Assembly: GCA_963693285.1 (NCBI GenBank)
Contig: OY848929.1
Coordinates: forward strand, 3,102,501-3,166,500
Source: Xestospongia muta
Lineage: Eukaryota > Porifera > Demospongiae > Haplosclerida > Petrosiidae
Reading direction: 5' to 3'
DNA: 64,000 bases
The notes beneath the pieces were generated by a model. The model had not been told where the DNA came from and did no database searches. It was given only the letters and a program-made list of their open reading frames with translations. Each line of letters starts with the position of its first letter. Position 1 is the stretch's first letter. Both the position numbers and the translations under genes were made by a program. Below, one piece after another: positions 1 to 13,900 of the stretch.

Positions 1-429
1 AGCTGATCTAAAGAGTTTAGCAACTTTATCAGTCTTAAATCTTTGGATAAAGTAGTTTAAATAGGTTAAAACTCTGAAATAAACTGTTTAGACCTTTTTG
101 AAAGTTAAGAAAGTTTAGAAATTAAGTGTCAAAACTGCTTTATTAAGCTGATCTAAAGAGTTTAGCACCTTTATCAGTCTTAAATCTTTGGATATAGTAG
201 TTTAAATAGGTTAAAACTCTAAAATAAACTGTTTAGACCTTTTTGAAAGTTAAGAAAGTTTAGAAATTAACTGTCAAAACTGCTTTATTTAGCTGATCTA
301 AAGAGTTTAGCAACTTTATCAGTCTTAAATCTTTGGATAAAGTAGTTTAAATAGGTTAAAACTCTAAAATAAACTTTTTAGACCTTTTTGAAAGTTAAGA
401 AAGTTTAGAAATTAAGTGTCAAAACTGCT

Positions 430-3400
430 TTATTAAGCCGATCTAAAGAGTTTAGCAACTTTATCAGTCTTAAATCTTTGGATAAAGTAGTTTAAATAGG
501 TTAAAACTCTAAAATAAACTGTTTAGACCTTTTTGAAAGTTAAGAAAGTTTAGAAATTAAGTGTCAAAACTGCTTTATTTAGCTGATCTAAAGAGTTTAG
601 CAACTTTATCAGTCCTAAATCTTTGGATAAAGTAGTTTAAATAGGTTAAAACTCTAAAATAAACTGTTTAGACCTTTTTGAAAGTTAAGAAAGTTTAGAA
701 ATTAAGTCTCAAAACTGCTTTATTTAGCTGATCTAAAGAGTTTAGCAACTTTATCAGTCTTAAATCTTTGGATAAAGTAGTTTAAATAGGTTAAAACTCT
801 GAAATAAACTGTTTAGACCTTTTTGAAAGTTTAGAAAGTTTAGAAATTAAGTGTCAAAATTGCTTTATTTAGCTGATCTAAAGAGTTTAGCAACTTTATC
901 AGTCTTAAATCTTTGGATAAAGTAGTTTAAATAGGTTAAAACTCTAAAATAAACTGTTTAGACCTTTTTGAAAGTTAAGAAAGTTTAGAAATTAACTGTC
1001 AAAACTGCTTTATTTAGCTGATCTAAAGAGTTTAGCAACTTTATCAGTCTTAAATCTTTGGATAAAGTAGTTTAAATAGGTTAAAACTCTAAAATAAACT
1101 GTTTAGACCTTTTTGAAAGTTAAGAAAGTTTAGAAATTAACTGTCAAAACTGCTTTATTTAGCTGATCTAAAGAGTTTAGCAACTTTATCAGTCTTAAAT
1201 CTTTGGATAAAGTAGTTTAAATAGGTTAAAACTCTAAAATAAACTGTTTAGACCTTTTGAAAGTTAAGAAAGTTTAGAAATTAACTGTCAAAACTGCTTT
1301 ATTTAGCTGATCTAAAGAGTTTAGCAACTTTATCAGTCTTAAATCTTTGGATAAAGTAGTTTAAATAGGTTAAAACTCTAAAATAAACTGTTTAGACCTT
1401 TTTGAAAGTTAAGAAAGTTTAGAAATTAACTGTCAAAACTTCTTTATTTAGCTGATCTAAAGAGTTTAGCAACTTTATCAGTCTTAAATCTTTGGATAAA
1501 GTAGTTTAAATAGGTTAAAACTCTAAAATAAACTGTTTAGACCTTTTTGAAAGTTAAGAAAGTTTAGAAATTAAGTGTCAAAACTGCTTTATTAAGCTGA
1601 TCTAAAGAGTTTGGCAACTTTATCAGTCTTAAATCTTTGGATAAAGTAGTTTAAATAGGTTAAAACTCTAAAATAAACTGTTTAGACCATTTTCAAAGTT
1701 AAGAAAGTTTAGAAATTAACTGTCAAAACTGCTTTATTAAGCTGATCTAAAGAGTTTACCAACATTATCAGTCTTAAATCTTTGGATAAAGTAGTTTAAA
1801 TAGGTTAAAACTCTAAAATAAACTGTTTAGACCTTTTAGAAAGTTAAGAAAGTTTAGAAATTAAGTGTCAAAACTGCTTTATTAAGCCGATCTAAAGAGT
1901 TTAGCAACTTTATCAGTCTTAAATCTTTGGATAAAGTATTTTAAATAGGTTAAAACTCTAAAATAAACTGTTTAGACCTTTTTGAAAGTTAAGAAAGTTT
2001 AGAAATTAAGTGTCAAAACTGCTTTATTTAGCTGATCTAAAGAGTTTAGCAACTTTATCAGTCTTAAATCTTTGGATAAAGTAGTTTAAATAGGTTAAAA
2101 CTCTGAAATAAACTGTTTAGACCTTTTTGAAAGTTAAGAAAGTTTAGAAATTAACTGTCAAAACTGCTTTATTAAGCTGATCTAAAGAGTTTAGTAACTT
2201 TATCAGTCTTAAATCTTTGGATAAAGTAGTTTAAATAGGTTAAAACTCTAAAATAAACTGTTTAGACCTTTTTGAAAGTTAAGAAAGTTTAGAAATTAAG
2301 TGTCAAAACTGCTTTATTAAGCCGATCTAAAGAGTTTAGCAACTTTATCAGTCTTAAATCTTTGGATAAAGTAATTTAAATAGGTTAAATCTCTAAAACA
2401 AACTGTTTAGACCGTTTTGAAAGTTAAGAAAGTTTAGAAATTAACTGTCAAAACTGCTTTATTAAGCCGATCTAAAGAGTTTAGCAACTTTATCAGTCTT
2501 AAATCTTTGGATAAAGTAGTTTAAATAGGTTAAAACTCTAAAATAAACTGTTTAGACCTTTTTGAAAGTTAAGAAAGTTTAGAAATTAACAGTCAAAACT
2601 GCTTTATTTAGCTGATCTAAAGAGTTTAGCAACTTTATCAGTCTTAAATCTTTGGATAAAGTAGTTTAAATAGGTTAAAACTCTAAAATAAACTGTTTAG
2701 ACCTTTTTGAAAGTTAAGAAAGTTTAGAAATTAAGTGTCAACACTGCTTTATTTAGCTGATCTAAAGAGTTTAGCAACTTTATCAGTCTTAAATCTTTGG
2801 ATAAAGTAGTTTAAATAGGTTAAAACTCTAAAATAAACTGTTTAGACCTTTTTCAAAGTTAAGAAAGTTTAGAAATTAACTGTCAAAACTGCTTTATTTA
2901 GCTGATCTAAAGAGTTTAGCAACTTTATCAGTCCTAAATCTTTGGATAAAGTAGTTTAAATAGGTTAAAACTCTAAAATAAACTGTTTAGACCTTTTTGA
3001 AAGTTAAGAAAGTTTAGAAATTAAGTGTCAAAACTGCTTTATTAAGCCGATCTAAAGAGTTTAGCAACTTTATCAGTCTTAAATCTTTGGATAAAGTAGT
3101 TTAAATAGGTTAAAACTCTAAAATAAACTGTTTAGACCTTTTTGAAAGTTAAGAAAGTTTAGAAATTAAGTGTCAAAACTGCTTTATTTAGCTGATCTAA
3201 AGAGTTTAGCAACTTTATCAGTCCTAAATCTTTGGATAAAGTAGTTTAAATAGGTTAAAACTCTAAAATAAACTGTTTAGACCTTTTTGAAAGTTAAGAA
3301 AGTTTAGAAATTAAGTCTCAAAACTGCTTTATTTAGCTGATCTAAAGAGTTTAGCAACTTTATCAGTCTTAAATCTTTGGATAAAGTAGTTTAAATAGGT

Positions 3401-3710
3401 TAAAACTCTGAAATAAACTGTTTAGACCTTTTTGAAAGTTTAGAAAGTTTAGAAATTAAGTGTCAAAATTGCTTTATTTAGCTGATCTAAAGAGTTTAGC
3501 AACTTTATCAGTCTTAAATCTTTGGATAAAGTAGTTTAAATAGGTTAAAACTCTAAAATAAACTGTTTAGACCTTTTTGAAAGTTAAGAAAGTTTAGAAA
3601 TTAACTGTCAAAACTGCTTTATTTAGCTGATCTAAAGAGTTTAGCAACTTTATCAGTCTTAAATCTTTGGATAAAGTAGTTTAAATAGGTTAAAACTCTA
3701 AAATAAACTG
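430..3710 (+). repeat. 18-unit spaced duplication inside the satellite
   Basis: The run of variants at about 430-1,100 recurs at about 3,040-3,710, offset 2,609 bp. That is 18 units less one base lost in a unit near 1,249. Shared markers in order are AGCCG, cagtccta, aagtctca and the variant gaaagtttagaaagtttag followed by caaaattgc. This is block duplication above the single-unit level. Confidence 0.75.
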
Positions 3711-4344
3711 TTTAGACCTTTTTTAAAGTTAAGAAAGTTTAGAAATTAAGTGTCAAAACTGCTTTATTTAGCTGATCTAAAGAGTTTAGCAACTTTATCA
3801 GTCTTAAATCTTTGGATAAAGTAGTTTAAATAGGTTAAAACTCTAAAATAAACTGTTTAGACCTTTTTGAAAGTTAAGAAAGTTTAGAAATTAAGTGTCA
3901 AAACTGCTTTATTAAGCCGATCTAAAGAGTTTAGCAACTTTATCAGTCTTAAATCTTTGGATAAAGTAGTTTAAATAGGTTAAAACTCTAAAATAAACTG
4001 TTTAGACCTTTTTGAATGTTAAGAAAGTTTAGAAATTAACTGTCAAAACTGCTTTATTTAGCTGATCTAAAGAGTTTAGCAACTTTATCAGTCTTAAATC
4101 TTTGGATAAAGTAGTTTAAATAGGTTAAAACTCTAAAATAAACTGTTTAGACCTTTTTGAAAGTTAAGAAAGTTTAGAAATTAAGTCTCAAAACTGCTTT
4201 ATTTAGCTGATCTAAAGAGTTTAGCAACTTTATCAGTCTTAAATCTTTGGATAAAGTAGTTTAAATAGGTTAAAACTCTAAAATAAACTGTTTAGACCTT
4301 TTTGAAAGTTAAGAAAGTTTAGAAATTAAGTGTCAAAACTGCTT

Positions 4345-5215
4345 TATTTGGCTGATCTAAAGCGTTTAGCAACTTTATCAGTCTTAAATCTTTGGATAAA
4401 GTAGTTTAAATAGGTTAAAACTCTGAAATAAACTGTTTAGGTCTTTTTGAAAGTTAAGAAAGTTTAGAAATTAACCGTCAAAACTGCTTTATTAAGCTGA
4501 TCTAAAGAGTTTAGTAACTTTATCAGTTTTAAATCTTTGGATAAAGTAGTTTAAATTGGTTGAAACTCTAAAATAAACTGTTTAAACCTTTTTGAAAGTT
4601 AAGAAAGTTTAGAAATTAAGTCTCAAAACTGCTTTATTTAGCTGATCTAAAGAGTTTAGCAACTTTATCAGTCTTAAATCTTTGGATAAAGTAGTTTAAA
4701 TAGGTTAAAACTCTAAAATAAACTGTTTAGACCTTTTTGAAAGTTAAGAAAGTTTAGAAATTAAGTGTCAAAACTGCTTTATTTGGCTGATCTAAAGCGT
4801 TTAGCAACTTTATCAGTCTTAAATCTTTGGATAAAGTAGTTTAAATAGGTTAAAACTCTGAAATAAACTGTTTAGGTCTTTTTGAAAGTTAAGAAAGTTT
4901 AGAAATTAACCGTCAAAACTGCTTTATTAAGCTGATCTAAAGAGTTTAGTAACTTTATCAGTTTTAAATCTTTGGATAAAGTAGTTTAAATTGGTTGAAA
5001 CTCTAAAATAAACTGTTTAAACCTTTTTGAAAGTTAAGAAAGTTTAGAAATTAAGTGTCAAAACTGCTTTATTAAGCCGATCTAAAGAGTTTAGCAACTT
5101 TATCAGTCTTAAATCTTTGGATAAAGTAGTTTAAATAGGTTAAAACTCTGAAATAAACTGTTTAGACCTTTTTGAAAGTTAAGAAAGTTTAGAAATTAAG
5201 TGTCAAAACTGCTTT
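4345..5215 (+). repeat. 3-unit tandem duplication inside the satellite
   Basis: Two adjacent 435-bp blocks share rare markers in the same order: ggctgatctaaagcg (4350 and 4785), aaccgtcaaaac, gtaactttatcagtttt and ttaaattggttgaaac. Related blocks recur near 6,381 and 9,140. Confidence 0.8.
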
Positions 5216-7976
5216 ATTAAGCCGATCTAAAGAGTTTATCAACTTTATCAGTCTTAAATCTTTGGATAAAGTAGTTTAAATATGTTAAAACTCTAAAATA
5301 AACTGTTTAGACCTTTTTGAAAGTTAAGAATGTTTAGAAATTAACTGTCAAAACTGCTTTATTTAGCTGATCTAAAGAGTTTAGCAACTTTATCAGTCTT
5401 AAATCTTTGGATAAAGTAGTTTAAATAGGTTAAAACTCTAAAATAAACTGTTTAGACCTTTTTGAAAGTTAAGAAAGTTTAGAAATTAACTGTCAAAACT
5501 GCTTTATTAAGCTGATCTAAAGAGTTTAGCAACTTTATCAGTCTTAAATCTTTGGATAAAGTAGTTTAAATAGGTTAAAACTCTAAAATAAACTGTTTAG
5601 ACCTTTTTGAAAGTTAAGAAAGTTTAGAAATTAAGTGTCAAAACTGCTTTATTTAGCTGATCTAAAGAGTTTAGCAACTTTATCAGTCTTAAATCTTTGG
5701 ATAAAGTAGTTTAAATAGGTTAAAACTCTGAAATAAACTGTTTAGACCTTTTTGAAAGTTAAGAAAGTTTAGAAATTAAGTGTCAAAACTGCTTTATTTA
5801 GCTGATCTAAAGAGTTTAGCAACTTTATCAGTCTTAAATCTTTGGATAAAGTAGTTTAAATAGGTTAAAACTCTAAAATAAACTGTTTAGACCTTTTTGA
5901 AAGTTAAGAAAGTTTGGAAATTAACTGTCAAAACTGCTTTATTTAGCTGATCTAAAGAGTTTAGCAACTTTATCAGTCTTAAATCTTTGGATAAAGTAGT
6001 TTAAATAGGTTAAAACTCTAAAATAAACTGTTTAGACCTTTTTGAAAGTTAAGAAAGTTTAGAAAATTAAGTGTCAAAACTGCTTTATTTGGCTGATCTA
6101 AAGAGTTTAGCAACTTTATCAGTCTTAAATCTTTGGATAAAGTAGTTTAAATAGGTTAAAACTCTAAAATAAACTGTTTAGACCTTTTTGAAAGTTAAGA
6201 AAGTTTAGAAATTAAGTGTCAAAACTGCTTTATTTAGCTGATCTAAAGAGTTTAGCAACTTTATCAGTCTTAAATCTTTGGATAAAGTAGTTTAAATAGG
6301 TTAAAACTCTAAAATAAACTGTTTAGACCTTTTTGAAAGTTAAGAAAGTTTAGAAATTAACTGTCAAAACTGCTTTATTTGGCTGATCTAAAGCGTTTAG
6401 CAACTTTATCAGTCTTAAATCTTTGGATAAAGTAGTTTAAATAGGTTAAAACTCTGAAATAAACTGTTTAGGCCTTTTTGAAAGTTAAGAAAGTTTAGAA
6501 ATTAAGTATCAAAACTGCTTTATTAAGCTGATCTAAAGAGTTTAGTAACTTTATCAGTTTTAAATCTTTGGATAAAGTAGTTTAAATTGGTTGAAACTCT
6601 AAAATAAACTGTTTAAACCTTTTTGAAAGTTAAGAAAGTTTAGAAATTAAGTGTCAAAACTGCTTTATTAAGCCGATCTAAAGAGTTTAGCAACTTTATC
6701 AGTCTTAAATCTTTGGATATAGTAGTTTAAATAGGTTAAAACTCTGAAATAAACTGTTTAGACCTTTTTGAAAGTTAAGAAAGTTTAGAAATTAAGTGTC
6801 AAAACTGCTTTATTAAGCCGATCTAAAGAGTTTATCAACTTTATCAGTCTTAAATCTTTGGATAAAGTAGTTTAAATAGGTTAAAACTCTAAAATAAACT
6901 GTTTAGACCTTTTTGAAAGTTAAGAATGTTTAGAAATTAACTGTCAAAACTGCTTTATTTAGCTGATCTAAAGAGTTTAGCAACTTTATCAGTCTTAAAT
7001 CTTTGGATAAAGTAGTTTAAATAGGTTAAAACTCTAAAATAAACTGTTTAGACCTTTTTGAAAGTTAAGAAAGTTTAGAAATTAACTGTCAAAACTGCTT
7101 TATTTAGCTGATCTAAAGAGTTTAGCAACTTTATCAGTCTTAAATCTTTGGATAAAGTAGTTTAAATAGGTTAAAACTCTAAAATAAACTGTTTAGACCT
7201 TTTTGAAAGTTAAGAAAGTTTAGAAATTAAGTGTCAAAACTGCTTTATTTAGCTGATCTAAAGAGTTTAGCAACTTTATCAGTCTTAAATCTTTGGATAA
7301 AGTAGTTTAAATAGGTTAAAACTCTGAAATAAACTGTTTAGACCTTTTTGAAAGTTAAGAAAGTTTAGAAATTAAGTGTCAAAACTGCTTTATTTAGCTG
7401 ATCTAAAGAGTTTAGCAACTTTATCAGTCTTAAATCTTTGGATAAAGTAGTTTAAATAGGTTAAAACTCTAAAATAAACTGTTTAGACCTTTTTGAAAGT
7501 TAAGAAAGTTTGGAAATTAACTGTCAAAACTGCTTTATTTAGCTGATCTAAAGAGTTTAGCAACTTTATCAGTCTTAAATCTTTGGATAAAGTAGTTTAA
7601 ATAGGTTAAAACTCTAAAATAAACTGTTTAGACCTTTTTGAAAGTTAAGAAAGTTTAGAAAATTAAGTGTCAAAACTGCTTTATTTGGCTGATCTAAAGA
7701 GTTTAGCAACTTTATCAGTCTTAAATCTTTGGATAAAGTAGTTTAAATAGGTTAAAACTCTAAAATAAACTGTTTAGACCTTTTTGAAAGTTAAGAAAGT
7801 TTAGAAATTAAGTGTCAAAACTGCTTTATTTAGCTGATCTAAAGAGTTTAGCAACTTTATCAGTCTTAAATCTTTGGATAAAGTAGTTTAAATAGGTTAA
7901 AATTCTAAAATAAACTGTTTAGACCTTTTTCAAAGTTAATAAAGTTTAGAAATTAACTGTCAAAACTGCTTTATTA
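4785..7976 (+). repeat. 11-unit tandem duplication (period 1,596 bp)
   Basis: Rare markers are repeated at an offset of exactly 1,596 bp: ggctgatctaaagcg (4785 and 6381), gccgatctaaagagtttatc (5221 and 6817), and aagtttggaaatt (5910 and 7506). The two 1.6-kb copies are adjacent, so this is a recent unequal-exchange style duplication. Confidence 0.85.
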
Positions 7977-10900
7977 AGCTTATCTAAAGAGTTTAGCAAC
8001 TTTATCAGTCTTAAATCTTTGGATAAAGTAGTTTAAATAGGTTAAAACTCTGAAATAGACTGTTTAGACCTTTTTCAAAGTTAAGAAAGTTTAGAAATTA
8101 ACTGTCAAAACTGCTTTATTAAGCTGATCTAAAGAGTTTAGCAACTTTATCAGTCTTAAATCTTTGGATATAGTAGTTTAAATAGGTTAAAACTCTAAAA
8201 TAAACTGTTTAGACCTTTTTGAAAGTTAAGAAAGTTTAGAAATTAAGTGTCAAAACTGCTTTATTTAGCTGATCTAAAGAGTTTAGCAACTTTATCAGTC
8301 TTAAATCTTTGGATAAAGTAGTTTAAATAGGTTAAAACTCTAAAATAAACTGTTTAGACCTTTTTGAAAGTTAAGAAAGTTTAGAAATTAACTGTCAAAA
8401 CTGCTTTATTAAGCTGATCTAAAGAGTTTAGCAACTTTATCATTCTTAAATCTTTGGATAAAGTAGTTTAAATAGGTTAAAACTCTAAAATAAACTGTTG
8501 AGACCTTTTTGAAAGTTAAGAAAGTTTAGAAATTAAGTGTCAAAACTGCTTTATTAAGCTGATCTAAAGAGTTTAGCAACTTTATCAGTCTTAAATCTTT
8601 GGATAAAGTAGTTTAAATAGGTTAAAACTCTAAAATAAACTGTTGAGACCTTTTTGAAAGTTAAGAAAGTTTAGAAATTAACTGTCAAAACTGCTTTATT
8701 AAGCTGATCTAAAGAGTTTAGCAACTTTATCAGTCTTAAATCTTTGGATAAAGTAGTTTAAATAGGTTAAAACTCTAAAATAAACTGTTGAGACCTTTTT
8801 GAAAGTTAAGAAAGTTTAGAAATTAAGTGTCAAAACTGCTTTATTTATTAGCTGATCTAAAGAGTTTAGCAACTTTATCAGTCTTAAATCTTTGGATAAA
8901 GTAGTTTAAATAGGTTAAAACTCTAAAATAAACTGTTTAGACCTTTTTGAAAGTTAAGAAAGTTTAGAAATTAAGTCTCAAAACTGCTTTATTTAGCTGA
9001 TCTAAAGAGTTTAGCAACTTTATCAGTCTTAAATCTTTGGATAAAGTAGTTTAAATAGGTTAAAACTCTAAAATAAACTGTTTAGACCTTTTTGAAAGTT
9101 AAGAAAGTTTAGAAATTAACTGTCAAAACTGCTTTATTTGGCTGATCTAAAGCGTTTAGCAACTTTATCAGTCTTAAATCTTTGGATAAAGTAGTTTAAA
9201 TAGGTTAAAACTCTGAAATAAACTGTTTAGACCTTTTTGAAAGTTAAGAAAGTTTAGAAATTAACCGTCAAAACTGCTTTATTAAGCTGATCTAAAGAGT
9301 TTAGTAACTTTATCAGTTTTAAATCTTTGGATAAAGTAGTTTAAATAGGTTAAAACTCTAAAATAAACTGTTTAAACCATTTTGAAAGTTAAGAAAGTTT
9401 AGAAATTAAGTGTCAAAACTGCTTTATTAAGCCGATCTAAAGAGTTTAGCAACTTTATCAGTCTTAAATCTTTGGATATAGTAGTTTAAATAGGTTAAAA
9501 CTCTGAAATAAACTGTTTAGACCTTTTTGAAAGTTAAGAAAGTTTAGAAATTAAGTGTCAAAACTGCTTTATTAAGCCGATCTAAAGAGTTTATCAACTT
9601 TATCAGTCTTAAATCTTTGGATAAAGTAGTTTAAATTGGTTAAAACTCTAAAATAAACTGTTTAAACCTTTTTGAAAGTTAAGAAAGTTTAGAAATTAAG
9701 TGTCAAAACTGCTTTATTAAGCCGATCTAAAGAGTTTATCAACTTTATCAGTCTTAAATCTTTGGATAAAGTAGTTTAAATAGGTTAAAACTCTAAAATA
9801 AACTGTTTAGACCTTTTTGAAAGTTAAGAAAGTTTAGAAATTAACTGTCAAAACTGCTTTATTAAGCTGATCTAAAGAGTTTAGCAACTTTATCAGTCTT
9901 AAATCTTTGGATAAAGTACTTTAAATAGGTTAAAACTCTAAAATAAACTGTTTAGACCTTTTTGAAAGTTAAGAAAGTTTAGAAATTAAGTGTCAAAACT
10001 GCTTTATTTGGCTGATCTAAAGAGTTTAGCAACTTTATCAGTCTTAAATCTTTGGATAAAGTAGTTTAAATAGGTTAAAACTCTGAAATAAACTGTTTAG
10101 GCCTTTTTGAAAGTTAAGAAAGTTTAGAAATTAACTGTCAAAACTGCTTTATTAAGCTGATCTAAAGAGTTTAGCGACTTTATCAGTCTTAAATCTTTGG
10201 ATAAAGTAGTTTAAATAGGTTAAAACTCTAAAATAAACTGTTTAGACCGTTTTGAAAGTTAAGAAAGTTTAGAAATTAACTGTCAAAACTGCTTTATTTA
10301 TTAGCTGATCTAAAGAGTTTAGCAACTTTATCAGTCTTAAATCTTTGGATAAAGTAGTTTAAATAGGTTAAAACTCTAAAATAAACTGTTGAGACCTTTT
10401 TGAAAGTTAAGAAAGTTTAGAAATTAAGTGTCAAAACTGCTTTATTTAGCTGATCTAAAGAGTTTAGCAACTTTATCAGTCTTAAATCTTTGGATAAAGT
10501 AGTTTAAATAGGTTAAAACTCTGAAATAAACTGTTTAGGCCTTTTTTAAAGTTAAGAAAGTTTAGAAATTAAGTGTCAAAACTGCTTTATTTAGCTGATC
10601 TAAAGAGTTTAGCAACTTTATCAGTCTTAAATCTTTGGATAAAGTAGTTTAAATAGGTTAAAACTCTAAAATAAACTGTTTAGACCTTTTTGAAAGTTAA
10701 GAAAGTTTGGAAATTAACTGTCAAAACTGCTTTATTTAGCTGATCTAAAGAGTTTAGCAACTTTATCAGTCTTAAATCTTTGGATAAAGTAGTTTAAATA
10801 GGTTAAAACTCTAAAATAAACTGTTTAGACCTTTTTGAAAGTTAAGAAAGTTTAGAAATTAAGTGTCAAAATTCCTTTATTTAACTGATCTAAAGAGTTT

Positions 10901-13900
10901 AAAACTTTATCAGTCTTAAATCTTTGGATAAAGTAGTTTAAATAGGTTAAAACTCTAAAATAAACTGTTTAGACCTTTTTGAAAGTTAAGAAAGTTTAGA
11001 AATTAAGTGTCAAAACTGCTTTATTTAGCTGATCTAAAGAGTTTAGCAACTTTATCAGTCTTAAATCTTTGGATAAAGTAGTTTAAATAGGTTAAAACTC
11101 TAAAATAAACTGTTTAGACCTTTTTGAAAGTTAAGAAAGTTTAGAAATTAAGTGTCAAAACTGCTTTATTAAGCTGATCTAAAGAGTTTAGCAACTTTAT
11201 CAGTCTTAAATCTTTGGATAAAGTAGTTTAAATAGGTTAAAACTCTGAAATAAACTGTTTAGACCTTTTTGAAAGTTAAGAAAGTTTAGAAAGTTTAGAA
11301 ATTAAGTGTCAAAACTGCTTTATTAAGCTGATCTAAAGAGTTTAGCGACTTTATCAGTCTTAAATCTTTGGATAAAGTAGTTTAAATAGGTTAAAACTCT
11401 AAAATAAACTGTTTAGACCTTTTTGAAAGTTAAGAAAGTTTAGAAATTAACTGTCAAAACTGCTTTATTAAGCTGATCTAAAGAGTTTAGCAACTTTATC
11501 AGTCTTAAATCTTTGGATAAAATAGTTTAAATAGGTTAAAACTCTAAAATAAACTGTTTAGACCTTTTTGAAAGTTAAGAAAGTTTAGAAATTAAGTGTC
11601 AAAACTGCTTTATTTAGCTGATCTAAAGAGTTTAGCAACTTTATCAGTCTTAAATCTTCGGATAAAGTAGTTTAAATAGGTTAAAACTCTAAAATAAACA
11701 GTTTAGACCTTTTTGAAAGTTAAGAAAGTTTAGAAATTAAGTGTCAAAATTGCTTTATTTAGCTGATCTAAAGAGTTTAGCAACTTTATCAGTCTTAAAT
11801 CTTTGGATAAAGTAGTTTAAATAGGTTAAAACTCTAAAATAAACTGTTGAGACCTTTTTGAAAGTTAAGAAAGTTTAGAAATTAACTGTCAAAACTGCTT
11901 TATTTATTAGCTGATCTAAAGAGTTTAGCAACTTTATCAGTCTTAAATCTTTGGATAAAGTAGTTTAAATAGGTTAAAACTCTAAAATAAACTGTTGAGA
12001 CCTTTTTGAAAGTTAAGAAAGTTTAGAAATTAAGTGTCAAAACTGCTTTATTTAGCTGATCTAAAGAGTTTAGCAACTTTATCAGTCTTAAATCTTTGGA
12101 TAAAGTAGTTTAAATAGGTTAAAACTCTAAAATAAACTGTTTAGACCTTTTTGAAAGTTAAGAAAGTTTAGAAATTAAGTGTCAAAACTGCTTTATTTAG
12201 CTGATCTAAAGAGTTTAGCAACTTTATCAGTCTTAAATCTTTGGATAAAGTAGTTTAAATAGGTTAAAACTCTAAAATAAACTGTTTAGACCTTTTTGAA
12301 AGTTAAGAAAGTTTGGAAATTAACTGTCAAAACTGCTTTATTTAGCTGATCTAAAGAGTTTAGCAACTTTATCAGTCTTAAATCTTTGGATAAAGTAGTT
12401 TAAATAGGTTAAAACTCTAAAATAAACTGTTTAGACCTTTTTGAAAGTTAAGAAAGTTTAGAAATTAACTGTCAAAATTCCTTTATTTAACTGATCTAAA
12501 GAGTTTAAAACTTTATCAGTCTTAAATCTTTGGATAAAGTAGTTTAAATAGGTTAAAACTCTGAAATAAACTGTTTAGACCTTTTTGAAAGTTAAGAAAG
12601 TTTAGAAAGTTTAGAAATTAAGTGTCAAAACTGCTTTATTAAGCTGATCTAAAGAGTTTAGCGACTTTATCAGTTTTAAATCTTTGGATAAAGTAGTTTA
12701 AATAGGTGAAAACTCTAAAATAAACTGTTTAGACCTTTTTGAAAGTTAAGAAAGTTTAGAAATTAACTGTCAAAACTGCTTTATTAAGCTGATCTAAAGA
12801 GTTTAGCAACTTTATCAGTCTTAAATCTTTGGATAAAGTAGTTTAAATAGGTTAAAACTCTAAAATAAACTGTTTAGACCTTTTTGAAAGTTAAGAAAGT
12901 TTAGAAATTAAGTGTCAAAATTGCTTTATTTAGCTGATCTAAAGAGTTTAGCAACTTTATCAGTCTTAAATCTTCGGATAAAGTAGTTTAAATAGGTTAA
13001 AACTCTAAAATAAACTGTTTAGACCTTTTTGAAAGTTAAGAAAGTTTAGAAATTAAGTGTCAAAATTGCTTTATTTAGCTGATCTAAAGAGTTTAGCAAC
13101 TTTATCAGTCTTAAATCTTTGGATAAAGTAGTTTAAATAGGTTAAAACTCTAAAATAAACTGTTTAGACCTTTTTGAAAGTTAAGAAAGTTTCGAAATTA
13201 ACTGTCAAAACTGCTTTATTTAGCTGATCTAAAGAGTTTAGCAACTTTATCACTCTTAAATCTTTGGATAAAGTAATTTAAATAGGTTAAAACTCTAAAA
13301 TAAACTGTTTAGACCTTTTTGAAAGTTAAGAAAGTTTAGAAATTAAGTGTCAAAACTGCTTTATTAAGCTGATCTAAAGAGTTTAGCAACTTTATCAGTC
13401 TTAAATCTTTGGATAAAGTAGTTTAAATAGGTTAAAACTCTGAAATAAACTGTTTAGACCTTTTTGAAAGTTAAGAAAGTTTAGAAATTAACTGTCAAAA
13501 CTGCTTTATTTGGCTGATCTAAAGAGTTTAGCAACTTTATCAGTCTTAAATCTTTGGATAAAGTAGTTTAAATAGGTTAAAACTCTGAAATAAACTGTTT
13601 AGACCTTTTTGAAAGTTAAGAAAGTTTAGAAATTAAATGTCAAAACTGCTTTATTAAGCTGATCTAAAGAGTTTAGTAACTTTATCAGTTTTAAATCTTT
13701 GGATAAAGTAGTTTAAATAGGTTAAAACTCTAAAATAAACTGTTTAGACCTTTTTGAAAGTTAAGAAAGTTTAGAAATTAACTGTCAAAACTGCTTTATT
13801 TATTAGCTGATCTAAAGAGTTTAGCAACTTTATCAGTCTTAAATCTTTGGATAAAGTAGTTTAAATAGGTTAAAACTCTGAAATAAACTGTTTAGACCTT